A stretch of 64,000 nucleotides of DNA from Streptomyces sp. RKAG293 (lineage in GTDB: Bacteria > Actinomycetota > Actinomycetes > Streptomycetales > Streptomycetaceae), in the NCBI RefSeq assembly GCF_023701745.1, contig NZ_JAJOZB010000001.1, positions 7,983,001-8,047,000 on the forward strand, in the 5' to 3' direction. The notes under the pieces were generated by a model, which saw nothing but the letters and a program-made list of their open reading frames with translations, was not told the DNA's origin and made no database searches. Both the position numbers and the translations under genes were made by a program. Below, in pieces: positions 51,611 to 59,907 of this stretch. How positions within the stretch are numbered: position 1 is the first letter of the stretch; every line of letters starts with the position of its first letter.

Positions 51611-52525
51611 ATGACCGAAGCCGGAATCTGCGAGGGCCGGGTCGCCGTCATCACCGGTGCGGGCCGCGGTCTCGGGCGCGCCCATGCGCTCGCCTTCGCC
51701 GCCGAGGGCGCGCGAGTCGTCGTGAACGACCTCGGGGTCGGTCTCGACGGCGCCGGGGGCTCGGCGGGTCCTGCCCAGCAGGTCGTCGACGAGATCCGCG
51801 CGCTGGGCGGCGAAGCGGTCGCCAACGGCGACGACATCGCCACCACGGCCGGGGCCGCGGCTCTGGTCGCCACCGCGATCGACACGTTCGGCCGGCTCGA
51901 CACCCTCGTCAACAACGCCGGGTTCCTGCGCGACCGGATGCTCGTCAACCTCGACGAGGACGACTGGGACGCGGTGCTGCGCGTCCATCTCAAAGGACAT
52001 TTCCTGCCGCTGAAGCATGCCGCCGCGCACTGGCGTGCTGAGGCCAAGGCGGGCCGTACGCCGGATGCCCGGGTGGTCAACACCAGTTCCGGGGCAGGGC
52101 TGCTGGGCAGCGTCGGGCAGGGCAACTACTCGGCGGCGAAGGCCGGGATCATCGGTCTGACGCTCGTCGCCTCCGCCGAGATGGCCCGTTACGGCGTCCG
52201 CGTCAACGCCATCGCGCCCGCCGCCCGCACCCGGATGACCGAGCGGACCTTCGCCGGGACCATGGCCGCGCCAGAGGGCGACGCCTTCGACGCCATGGCG
52301 CCGGAGAACGTCTCCCCGCTGGTCGTCTGGCTCGGTTCCGCGGCCTCCGCCGCCGTCACCGGACGGGTCTTCGAGACCGAGGCGGGCCGGATCACCGTCA
52401 TGGAGGGCTGGCGGCCGGGACCGACGGCGGACAAGGGCGCCCGTTGGACGCCGGCGGAGGCGGGCGAGACCGCCCTGAAGCTGCTGGCCGACTCCGAGCT
52501 CCCGCAGCCGGTCTACGGGGCGTGA
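51611..52525 (+). CDS. SDR, HSD17B4-like 3-hydroxyacyl-CoA dehydrogenase (Rv3548c-like)
   Basis: A 304-residue SDR of the multifunctional-enzyme-2 N-terminal type: TGAGRGLGRAHAL (about 15-27), VNDLGVGLDGAGGSAGPA insert, NNAGFLRD, catalytic Ser in NTSSGAGLLG and Tyr/Lys in NYSAAKAG. This subgroup oxidises 3-hydroxyacyl-CoAs. By order it matches Rv3548c. It is the last gene of the rightward operon, one base after the previous stop. Confidence 0.87.
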   Translation: MTEAGICEGRVAVITGAGRGLGRAHALAFAAEGARVVVNDLGVGLDGAGGSAGPAQQVVDEIRALGGEAVANGDDIATTAGAAALVATAIDTFGRLDTLVNNAGFLRDRMLVNLDEDDWDAVLRVHLKGHFLPLKHAAAHWRAEAKAGRTPDARVVNTSSGAGLLGSVGQGNYSAAKAGIIGLTLVASAEMARYGVRVNAIAPAARTRMTERTFAGTMAAPEGDAFDAMAPENVSPLVVWLGSAASAAVTGRVFETEAGRITVMEGWRPGPTADKGARWTPAEAGETALKLLADSELPQPVYGA

Positions 52526-52646
52526 AGATCCCGTCCGCTCCATGAAACGGTTCTGCGACAACGAGGGGCCGGTGATCCAACTCCGTCGGGAAAACGGCAT
52601 AGTGGAGGCCGCCCCGGATGGGGGCATGACAAGAAACGTACAAAAG

Positions 52647-52666
52647 CACGTACATGCACGTACATG
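52647..52666 (+). repeat. perfect 10-bp tandem repeat before the lipoprotein protease gene
   Basis: CACGTACATG occurs twice in direct succession (52647-52656, 52657-52666), with a third ACGTACA at 52636. The block ends 13 bp before the ATG, so it overlaps the leader and may be a regulator or ribosome-access site. Confidence 0.55.
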
Positions 52667-52679
52667 GGGGAACAACTCA

Positions 52680-53843
52680 ATGCCATTCATACGACGGTCC
52701 GCCCGAGCCGCGGCGGCGGTGACCGCGCTGCTCGCGCTCACCGCCACCGCGTGCGGCCCGGACGACAGCGACGCGGCGGCGAAGCCGACCGCGGCTGCCA
52801 GTACCTCGGCCAAGGCCGACACCGGTTCCGACGCCAAACTTCCGAACGGTCTGCCCACCAGCATCAAGGACTTGCAGAAGTGGCAGCAGGGCGACTGGAA
52901 GAACTGGGACAAGTGGGCGCGTGAGGCGGCCGACTTCGCCAACCCGGTCATCAAGGACCTCTGGAAGCCGTCCCGGATGTCCGGGGCGAAGGAGAACCAG
53001 AACACCGTCCAGTCGAACTTCGGCTCGGACCAGGGGACCACCGACCCCGCTCCGCGCCCGGTGGCGGCCAAGGAGGTCGCCCACCCGTACCACCAGCACG
53101 CGGCACCGGTCGGCAAGATCTTCTTCGACAGCCCCGACGGCCCCAAGGTCTGCTCCGGCACCGTCGTCGACGACCCGGCGCACCCGGGCAAGTCGAACCT
53201 CGTCTGGACAGCCGGCCACTGCGTTCACAGCGGCTCCAGGGGCGGCTGGTACCGCAACATCATCTTCGTCCCGTCGTACAACGACAACGGGCTGTCCGCC
53301 TCCCGCGTCGACAGCTCCCCGCAGCGCAACATCACCCCGTACGGCGCCTGGTGGGCCGACTGGGTGCAGACGTCCTCGCAGTGGATCGCCACCGGCACCC
53401 ACTCGGGCGGCGGCGGTTCGCCGTACGACTTCGCGGTGCTGCACGTCAAGCCGGAGAACGGCGGCGGCAAGTCCCTGCAGGAGACCGTCGGTGCTTCGCT
53501 GCCGGTGTGGTTCGGTGCCCCGTCGCCGACGCTCTTCAGCGGCATCGGCGCCTGGGGCTACCCGCAGGCGCCGCCGTACGACGGTGCGCGGATGTTCGAC
53601 TGCATCGGCAAGCCCGGCCGGCTGTCGATGGGCGCGAGCATGCCGACCGAGTACCGGGTCGGCTGCACGATGACCGGTGGTTCCTCGGGCGGCGGCTGGT
53701 TCGCCACCATGCCGAACGGCAAGACGGCGCTGGTGTCGAACACGTCGATCGGCCCGTCCAACGACACCTGGCTGGCCGGCCCGCACCTGGGCCCCGAGGC
53801 ACAGGGCGTCTACAACGCGATCAGCCGGAAGTTCGCCCGATAG
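52680..53843 (+). CDS. trypsin-like serine protease lipoprotein
   Basis: A 387-residue exported protein with a type II signal peptide: RRSAR, hydrophobic AAAVTALLALTATAC with lipobox Cys near residue 22, then a disordered Ser/Thr/Ala linker. The protease domain (about 135-385) shows His in WTAGHCVH (about 180), Asp in SPYDFAVLHV (about 250) and Ser in TGGSSGGGWF (about 338). A helical Trp/Lys-rich region (about 60-105) precedes it. ATG 52680 is chosen because it gives the lipobox. It lies 154 bp after the steroid operon and is probably unrelated to it. Confidence 0.85.
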   Translation: MPFIRRSARAAAAVTALLALTATACGPDDSDAAAKPTAAASTSAKADTGSDAKLPNGLPTSIKDLQKWQQGDWKNWDKWAREAADFANPVIKDLWKPSRMSGAKENQNTVQSNFGSDQGTTDPAPRPVAAKEVAHPYHQHAAPVGKIFFDSPDGPKVCSGTVVDDPAHPGKSNLVWTAGHCVHSGSRGGWYRNIIFVPSYNDNGLSASRVDSSPQRNITPYGAWWADWVQTSSQWIATGTHSGGGGSPYDFAVLHVKPENGGGKSLQETVGASLPVWFGAPSPTLFSGIGAWGYPQAPPYDGARMFDCIGKPGRLSMGASMPTEYRVGCTMTGGSSGGGWFATMPNGKTALVSNTSIGPSNDTWLAGPHLGPEAQGVYNAISRKFAR

Positions 53844-53913
53844 CCCGATAGCAGCAGGCAGGACGGCTGCGGCGATCACGGCGGCAACGCGGTGAAGTGA
53901 AGTGAGTGAAGAC

Positions 53914-53947
53914 GAGGCCCGCCCCCGGATTCCAGGGGGCGGGCCTC
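53914..53947. terminator. bidirectional hairpin terminator
   Basis: GAGGCCCGCCCCC (53914-53926) pairs perfectly with 53935-53947 around an eight-base loop, between the convergent protease and glyA genes. Confidence 0.8.
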
Positions 53948-53975
53948 CGTGCGTCAGGGCTGGTTCAGCTCTGAC

Positions 53976-55451
53976 TCAGGTCTGACTCAGGTCGACGCCC
54001 GGGTAGAGCGGGAACCCGGCCAGCAGGTCGGCGGAGCGCCCGGCGACCTGGTCGGCCACGGCGGCGTCGAGCACATGGCTCGCCTTGGACGGAGCGCCGT
54101 TGGCGGTCGTGCCGGGGCGGGTGTTGGCCAGCACCGTGTCGATCAGGCCCGCGATCTCATCCATCTCCTGCACACCGAGCCCGCGCGTGGTGAGCGCCGG
54201 GGTGCCGATGCGGACCCCGGACGTGTACCAGGCGCCGTTCGGGTCCTGCGGTACCGAGTTGCGGTTGGTGACGATGCCGGCATCCAGCAGTGCCGACTCG
54301 GCCTGGCGGCCGGTGAGCCCGTACCCGGAGACGTCGGCGAGCACCAGGTGGTTGTCGGTGCCGCCGGTGACGAGGGAGACGCCGCGCCGCAGCAGCCCCT
54401 CGGCCAGCGCGGACGCGTTGTCGACGATGCGCTGCGCGTAGTCGCGGAAGTCGGGCCTGCGCGCCTCGGCGAGTGCCACGGCCTTGGCGGCCATCACGTG
54501 CGGCAGCGGGCCGCCGAGCACCATGGGGCAGCCGCGGTCGACGTGCTCGGCCAGTTCGGCGTCGCACAGGACCATGCCGCCGCGCGGCCCGCGCAGCGAC
54601 TTGTGAGTGGTGGTCGTGACGATGTTGGCGTGCGGCACCGGGTCGAAGTCGCCGGTGAGCACCTTGCCCGCGACCAAGCCGGCGAAGTGCGCCATGTCGA
54701 CCATCAGCGTCGCGCCGACCTCTTCGGCGATCTCCCGCATGATGCGGAAGTTGACCAACCGCGGATAGGCGGAGTAGCCGGCGACCAGGATGAGCGGGCG
54801 GAACTCGCGCGCGGTCTCGCGCAGCGCGGCGTAGTCCAGCAGGCCGGTCGCCGGATCGGTGCCGTAGCTGCGCTGGTCGAACATCTTGCCCGAGATGTTG
54901 GGGCGGAAGCCGTGGGTGAGGTGGCCGCCCGCGTCGAGCGCCATACCGAGCATCCGCTGGTCCCCGAGCTCGCGGCGCAGCGCCGCCCAGTCCTGCTCGG
55001 TCAGGTCGTTGACGTGCCGGACCTTGGCCCGCTCCAGCGCCGGGCTCTCCACCCGCTGGGCGAGCACGGACCAGAAGGCGACCAGGTTGGCGTCGATGCC
55101 GGAGTGCGGCTGCACGTAGGCGTGTGCCGCGCCGAACAGCTCGCGGGCGTGCTCGGCGGCGAGCGCCTCGACGGTGTCGACATTGCGGCAGCCCGCGTAG
55201 AAGCGGCGGCCGACCGTGCCCTCGGCGTACTTGTCGCTGAACCAGTTGCCCATGGTCAGCAGGACGGCGGGGGAGGCGTAGTTCTCGCTGGCGATGAGCT
55301 TGAGCTGGGCGCGCTGGTCCTCGATCTCGGCGCCGATGGCGTCCGCGACGCGCGGCTCGACGGCCCGGATGACGTCCAGCGCGCTGCGGAAGGCGGTGGA
55401 TTCGGTCGATTCGCCGGGCTTGATGCTGAAGGACGACGGTTCTGCGGCCAT
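53976..55451 (-). CDS. glyA: serine hydroxymethyltransferase
   Basis: A 491-residue PLP enzyme interconverting serine and glycine with tetrahydrofolate. The PLP lysine is in VTTTTHKSLRGPRGG (about residue 285). The N-terminal IASENYASPAVL and YAEGTVGRRFYAGC blocks and the DMAHFAGL Asp/His motif are intact. It is longer than the common 420-residue form, with an N-terminal extension and internal insertions seen in some actinobacterial GlyA proteins. ATG 55451 follows GGAGG by six bases; the frame is open further upstream but without family similarity. Confidence 0.92.
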   Translation of the reverse strand: MAAEPSSFSIKPGESTESTAFRSALDVIRAVEPRVADAIGAEIEDQRAQLKLIASENYASPAVLLTMGNWFSDKYAEGTVGRRFYAGCRNVDTVEALAAEHARELFGAAHAYVQPHSGIDANLVAFWSVLAQRVESPALERAKVRHVNDLTEQDWAALRRELGDQRMLGMALDAGGHLTHGFRPNISGKMFDQRSYGTDPATGLLDYAALRETAREFRPLILVAGYSAYPRLVNFRIMREIAEEVGATLMVDMAHFAGLVAGKVLTGDFDPVPHANIVTTTTHKSLRGPRGGMVLCDAELAEHVDRGCPMVLGGPLPHVMAAKAVALAEARRPDFRDYAQRIVDNASALAEGLLRRGVSLVTGGTDNHLVLADVSGYGLTGRQAESALLDAGIVTNRNSVPQDPNGAWYTSGVRIGTPALTTRGLGVQEMDEIAGLIDTVLANTRPGTTANGAPSKASHVLDAAVADQVAGRSADLLAGFPLYPGVDLSQT

Positions 55452-55604
55452 GCGGGGCCTCCGGGACGAGAAGGGAAGGGCCCAGGCGCGCGGCAGCACA
55501 TCGTCAGGAGACGGAGCCGCTCCCCGATGGTCGGTCCCATCCAAGCGCCAGTCACGGCTCACGCCGACCCTAGCAGCGTGGCCTGCGACGTGTCCGGTGC
55601 GGAC

Positions 55605-56318
55605 TCAATCCGTCCGACTGCCGAGATAGCGGCGCAGCACCCGCTTGCACTCGGCGATCAGCGCCGGGTCGCCGTCCGGGTCGGTGCGGAAGGCCAGCCG
55701 CAGTACGGCGTCGGCGCACTCCAGGGCGACCCGGCCGGCCAGCCGGGAGGCGGCGGGGTCCAGCAGCCCGCCGGTGAGGGCCCACAGCCGGTCGGCGACC
55801 GCGGTGTTGTTGTCGATCTCGGTGTCGAGCAGATGCCGGGCGGTGGGGTCCTCGCGGCCCACGGCGCCGAAGTCGACGACCCCGAATCCCGGCACCGCCC
55901 GCCGCATCGCGACGAACTCCTCGACGGCCAGATCCACCAGGGTGCCGATGTCACGGGGGGACTCGGCCGCGATCCGCCGGGACAGCCGGTCGGTGTAGCG
56001 CTCCAGATTGCGGGTGGCGAGCGCGCCGAGCAGCCCGTCCTTGCCGGGAAAGAACTGGTAGAGGGTACCGATCGGCACCTCCGCCCGGCGGGCCACCTCC
56101 TTGGTCGTGAGCGCGGTGTAACCGACCTCGTCCAGCAGGACGGCGCAGGCGCTGAGGATGCGCTCGACGCGCTCGGCGCTGCGCCGCTGCACCGGATTGC
56201 GGCGGACGGCGGTGGACGCGGGGCCGGGGCCGGTGGCGGTGGTGGGGGCTGCGGCTGGCGCGGTGGCTGGTCCGGCGACGGGGGCGGCGTCCTGAGTCTG
56301 TTCCTGCATGGGGGCCAC
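55605..56318 (-). CDS. TetR-family regulator
   Basis: A 237-residue TetR protein. The first 40 residues are Ala/Pro/Thr-rich and disordered. HTH about 48-95 (RVERILSACAVLLDEVGYTA, TTKEVARRAEVPIGTLYQFF), followed by a helical ligand domain with LVDLAVEEFVAMRRAVPGFG. The start may be ATG 56318 or the Met three codons on. It is divergent from the ricin-type lectin gene and upstream of glyA, about 150 bp away; its target is unclear. Confidence 0.85.
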   Translation of the reverse strand: MAPMQEQTQDAAPVAGPATAPAAAPTTATGPGPASTAVRRNPVQRRSAERVERILSACAVLLDEVGYTALTTKEVARRAEVPIGTLYQFFPGKDGLLGALATRNLERYTDRLSRRIAAESPRDIGTLVDLAVEEFVAMRRAVPGFGVVDFGAVGREDPTARHLLDTEIDNNTAVADRLWALTGGLLDPAASRLAGRVALECADAVLRLAFRTDPDGDPALIAECKRVLRRYLGSRTD

Positions 56319-56350
56319 TCTGCCGGATCCCGTTCGCGATCGGCGATCGG

Positions 56351-56360
56351 CAACCGGTTG
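56351..56360. promoter_or_regulatory. palindrome CAACCGGTTG, candidate TetR operator
   Basis: A perfect 10-bp palindrome 33-42 bp before the TetR start, in the divergent gap shared with the lectin gene. Confidence 0.45.
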
Positions 56361-56397
56361 GGGTCATGTATCGCGTACCCGGGTCCGCTGAGTGGAA

Positions 56398-56427
56398 CAG
56401 ACGTCGACAGACCGTTCCTGGCGTCTG
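56398..56427. promoter_or_regulatory. CAGACG-N18-CGTCTG inverted repeat
   Basis: CAGACG (56398-56403) and CGTCTG (56422-56427) are inverted copies in the same divergent gap, nearer the lectin gene. Their function is not known. Confidence 0.3.
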
Positions 56428-56546
56428 ACGCTGTTACCCGCGGTCCGGCACCACCCGGGGAACGGGAGGCGGTCTGGCTGCCGGTGTTCCGCGGCACAGG
56501 GCGGCGGAACGTGGTCCCGGGTTCGCCCGGGGACGGGGGAAATGAC

Positions 56547-57149
56547 ATGCGTAAGCGATTCCTGTTCGCGGTGCTGGCGGCCTCGGCCGCCACCGGACTG
56601 GTGACGTCCGGCGCCGCGTCGGCCGGCACCGACACCGCCTCGGCCGGACCGCGTGTGGTCGATGTGACGTCGGTGGCGCAGATCCCGACAGTGCGGAGCG
56701 GCTCTGCTGTCGTGGTGCAGCCTCATCAGGTCTTCCGGCTGACCATGACCAACAACAAGGGCGGCCAGTGTCTGGACGGGGACGCCACCCAGGTCCCGGC
56801 CAACGGGGCCAGGGTGCAATTGTGGGCCTGTAACGGCCGGAGCAATCAGACCTGGCTCTGGACGCCCGCTGTCGGGCGGCCGACTGGCTTCTACACCATC
56901 CAGAACGCCGACGGCAACGAGTGCCTGGACGGGGACGTCACCCAGATCCCGGCCAACGGGGCCAGGGTGCAGCTCTGGGCGTGCAACGGCTTCACCAACC
57001 AGACCTGGGCCTGGCACGGCTCCACGCTGACCAACGTCAACGGTGGCCAGTGTCTGGACGGGGACGCCACGCAGATCCCGGCCAACGGGGCCAGGGTGCA
57101 GCTCTGGGCCTGCAACGGCTTCACCAACCAGGCTTGGACGACTCACTAG
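56547..57149 (+). CDS. secreted ricin-B-type beta-trefoil lectin
   Basis: A 200-residue exported protein: signal peptide (about 1-26, ending ASAG), a linker, then a ricin-type beta-trefoil (about 72-200) and no enzyme domain. All three subdomains are recognisable (GGQCLDGDATQVPANGARVQ, NECLDGDVTQ, GGQCLDGDATQIPANG), each with the QxW-type end (QTW, QTW, QAW). Such modules bind galactose- or xylose-containing glycans. Alpha-galactosidase genes follow nearby, which fits, but they read the other way. ATG 56547 is the start that gives the signal peptide. Confidence 0.85.
   Translation: MRKRFLFAVLAASAATGLVTSGAASAGTDTASAGPRVVDVTSVAQIPTVRSGSAVVVQPHQVFRLTMTNNKGGQCLDGDATQVPANGARVQLWACNGRSNQTWLWTPAVGRPTGFYTIQNADGNECLDGDVTQIPANGARVQLWACNGFTNQTWAWHGSTLTNVNGGQCLDGDATQIPANGARVQLWACNGFTNQAWTTH
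56763..57149 (+). repeat. three internal repeats of the lectin, near-identical at DNA level
   Basis: The segments beginning at about 56766, 56922 and 57048 each encode CLDGD-x-TQ-x-PANGARVQLWACNG. The second and third differ at only a few bases over roughly 80, which indicates recent duplication or gene conversion of trefoil subdomains. Confidence 0.8.
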
Positions 57150-57257
57150 AGCCTGTGCACGACGGTGCCAGCTCCCTCCGGTCTGCCGCCCGCCTCACCT
57201 GGCGAGCAGCAGACCGGAGTCCGGGGGCGGCTCGGCTTGCCTTCTGTCGTTGCGATC

Positions 57258-57458
57258 CGTGTCGGGGGTGCCTGCGGGAACGTTGGTCTCGGAGAGGAAG
57301 CCGTCCTTGGCGTGCTGCTGCGCGAAGGTCCCGTTCACCAGGCGGGCCATGCCGTACTGGCCCCAGCCGGCATCGGAGGCGGACTCCAGTCCGTCGAAGG
57401 ACATCGCCTTGACGCCGGTGGTGTTCCAGATGGTGGCGAACCGGCGGATGTGCTCTGC
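57258..57458 (-). pseudogene. decayed fragment of a glycoside-hydrolase-like gene
   Basis: On the minus strand this stretch encodes EHIRRFATIWNTTGVKAMSF, DGLESASDAGWGQYG and MARLVNGTF. It reads like the interior of a large glycan-active enzyme: the SFDGLE and GQYG blocks recall uncharacterised actinobacterial hydrolases. The sequences on both sides do not continue the domain. No start or ribosome site fits. It lies at the downstream end of the alpha-galactosidase operon, so a neighbouring sugar-utilisation gene has probably been lost. The rest of the 513-bp gap (57150-57662) holds nothing recognisable. Confidence 0.5.
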
Positions 57459-57662
57459 GCGGTGTGCTGTGGTGCCCGGTGCGGTTCCTGGACGGCCGGA
57501 TCGCCGCGACGCCGGGCAGGAAGCCGGTCGTCTGTGACCGCTGTCATTTCGGGGCACCTCCGGAAAGGACGCCTGAAGTGGCGCTGCAAGGTGGGGGTGA
57601 GGCAGGTGCGGCGGCGGCGCCGCGAGGGCGGCAGGGCGCCGGGACTCCACGGGACGGGAGGG

Positions 57663-59792
57663 TCACGCCTCGCGGAGCAGATGCACCATCCGGCTCGCGT
57701 AGTCCTCAGGCGGGAGCGCCAGGGGGAGCCCGTGGGTCAGCAGGACGGCGCCGTGGTGCGACTCCCCGCTGGCCGCGTCGCGGTACCGGGCCGCCGGGTC
57801 CAGTCCGCGCAGCGGCAGCGGTCGGTCCGGTTGTGCCAGGTGTGCGGAGCAGCGGAAGGCCAGCACGGCCGTGGCACTTCCGCCCGCGTCGACGTACTGG
57901 ATGCCGCCGAGGTCCCCGCCCGGCGGGCGCAGGCGGAACTGCAGTCCGTGCTGCACCAGTGGCCGGATCTCCTGGTAGTCGCGGACCAGTTCGCCTGCCC
58001 GGGTGAGTTCGGCCTCGCTCCACCGCGCGAGGTCGCCGCCGATGGCCAGTACGCCCGCCATCGCGACGTGGAACCGGAAGGCCAGTGGTATCCGGCGCTT
58101 GGTCAGCGGGTTGGGGCTGTCGGTGACCCAGGTGCCCATGACCCGTGCGGGGTAGAGCTGGGAGAAGCCGTGCTGGATGGTGAGGCGGTCTCGCGCGTCG
58201 GTGTTGTCGGAGGTCCACACCTGGTCGGTGCGGGCCAGGATGCCGAGGTCCAGGCGGCCGCCGCCACCGCTGCAGGCCTCGAACCGGACGTCCGGGTGGT
58301 CGGCCCGCAGCCGGTCCAGGACGGCATACAGGTTGCGGGTGTGGTCCAGCCAGAGCCGTTCCGGATCGGGACCCGCGTCGGGCCAGCCGGCCTCGGTGAC
58401 GGGCCGGTTCATGTCCCACTTGACGAAGTCGACGGCGTTCTCGGCCAGCAGCCGGTTCATCCGGTCGTGCAGCCAGTGGGCCACGTCGGGGCGGGCCAGG
58501 TTGAGTACCAGTTGGTTGCGGTGCTCGGTCCGGCGCCGGTGCGGTTGGTGCAGTACCCAGTCCGGGTGCGCCCGGTAGAGGTCGCTGTCGGGGTTGACCA
58601 TCTCCGGTTCCACCCAGATGCCGAAGCGCATGCCGAGGCTGTGCACCTTCGCGATGAGCGGTTTGAGGCCATCGGGGAAGCGGTCCGGGTTGGGGTCCCA
58701 GTCACCCAGTCCGGCCGCGTCATGGGTGCGGGCGCCGAACCACCCGTCGTCCATGACGAACAACTCCACACCGAGTGCCGCGGCCCGCTCCGCGAGCAGC
58801 GACTGGCCCGCCATGCTGAGGTCGAACTCGGTGGCCTCCCACGAGTTGTACAGGACCGGCCGGACCTCCTCGGGGTGCGGCAGTACGTGCGCCAGCTGGT
58901 AGTGGTGCCACACCCGGCTGGCGGCGCCGAACCCGCCCTCGGTGTAGGCGGCCGCACAGTACGGGGTCACCAGCTCCGCTCCCAGGTCCAGCCGGCGGAC
59001 GGTCGGCGCATGCCCGGCGCCCGCCGACACGGTGACGCGCTCGGTGGGCAGCCGTTGCACCGTCAGCTCCCAGCTGCCGCTCCAGGCCAGCGCGCAGCTG
59101 TAGACCGCACCGTGTTCCTCGGCGGTGGTTCCGTCGTCGATCATCACCCAGGGGTTGGCCTGGTGGCTCGTGATGCCCCGGCGGCTGCTCAGCAGCGTCT
59201 CGCCGTAGGCGAGTGCGGTCCGGTGCAGCTGGGTCTCGGCGGCCCACTGGCCGTGCACATGGCTGAGCCGGTAGTCGTCGAGCCGTGGCAGTACCCAGGT
59301 CGCCGAGTGGGCGCGGACGACCTCGATCGGATCGTCCCCAGCGGTCCCGGTGTGGCGCAGCACCAGTCGGCGCTCCATCACCTCGGTGTCGGAGCGGACC
59401 CGGAAGCGGACTTCGACCGTGAGCGGGTAATGCCGGTCGGTGAAGCTCAGCGCCAGCTCCGCGCCGTCCTCGCGGTCGGTCACCCGGTGGTCCGCAAAGC
59501 GCAGTTCGAGATCGCGGGTGCCGTCGGCGAACCGGATCTGAAGCCCGGCGTGGCCGAAGAGCATGGCGCCGGCGTCGCTCAGGTCGAGCGTTCCGTCGGC
59601 GGGGTCCTCGAACGCCCGGTATCCGGGCGGCGGGCGGTCCAGCAGGGTGGAGGCCTGCTCCAGGGTGAGCTGCGGCCCCCAGTGCGGGCTGCGCAGGCGG
59701 TCCTCCTCGTCCAGGTGCAGGACGTAGCAGGACGAGGCCCCGGACAGGACCCACAGTCGGCGCGAGGAGTCGTGGGCGACGAGGGACGGCAT
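57663..59792 (-). CDS. alpha-galactosidase, GH36
   Basis: A 709-residue cytosolic GH36 enzyme. An N-terminal beta-supersandwich (about 1-320) is followed by a (beta/alpha)8 barrel (about 320-640) with the nucleophile Asp in VDFVKWDMNR (about 465), the CSGGGGRLDLGIL loop (about 515) and the acid/base Asp in WTSDNTDARDR (about 535). A C-terminal beta-domain ends it. No signal peptide, so it acts on imported alpha-galactosides such as melibiose or raffinose. It is the last gene of the leftward sugar operon, 115 bp after the Gfo/Idh gene. Confidence 0.92.
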   Translation of the reverse strand: MPSLVAHDSSRRLWVLSGASSCYVLHLDEEDRLRSPHWGPQLTLEQASTLLDRPPPGYRAFEDPADGTLDLSDAGAMLFGHAGLQIRFADGTRDLELRFADHRVTDREDGAELALSFTDRHYPLTVEVRFRVRSDTEVMERRLVLRHTGTAGDDPIEVVRAHSATWVLPRLDDYRLSHVHGQWAAETQLHRTALAYGETLLSSRRGITSHQANPWVMIDDGTTAEEHGAVYSCALAWSGSWELTVQRLPTERVTVSAGAGHAPTVRRLDLGAELVTPYCAAAYTEGGFGAASRVWHHYQLAHVLPHPEEVRPVLYNSWEATEFDLSMAGQSLLAERAAALGVELFVMDDGWFGARTHDAAGLGDWDPNPDRFPDGLKPLIAKVHSLGMRFGIWVEPEMVNPDSDLYRAHPDWVLHQPHRRRTEHRNQLVLNLARPDVAHWLHDRMNRLLAENAVDFVKWDMNRPVTEAGWPDAGPDPERLWLDHTRNLYAVLDRLRADHPDVRFEACSGGGGRLDLGILARTDQVWTSDNTDARDRLTIQHGFSQLYPARVMGTWVTDSPNPLTKRRIPLAFRFHVAMAGVLAIGGDLARWSEAELTRAGELVRDYQEIRPLVQHGLQFRLRPPGGDLGGIQYVDAGGSATAVLAFRCSAHLAQPDRPLPLRGLDPAARYRDAASGESHHGAVLLTHGLPLALPPEDYASRMVHLLREA

Positions 59793-59907
59793 GAGAACCC
59801 TTCCGTTCGGGCATGGGGTGGCTGCACCGCGGCCGCGCCCGCGCAGGCGGAGCGGACCTGTGCGGTGCCGGGACGCGACAACCGGGGGAATGGTGCGGCG
59901 GTGAGGC

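Noticed and set aside
55452..55604. Possible riboswitch in the glyA leader
   Set aside because: Short hairpins are present, but I could not match a glycine, THF or SAM riboswitch core, so none is claimed.
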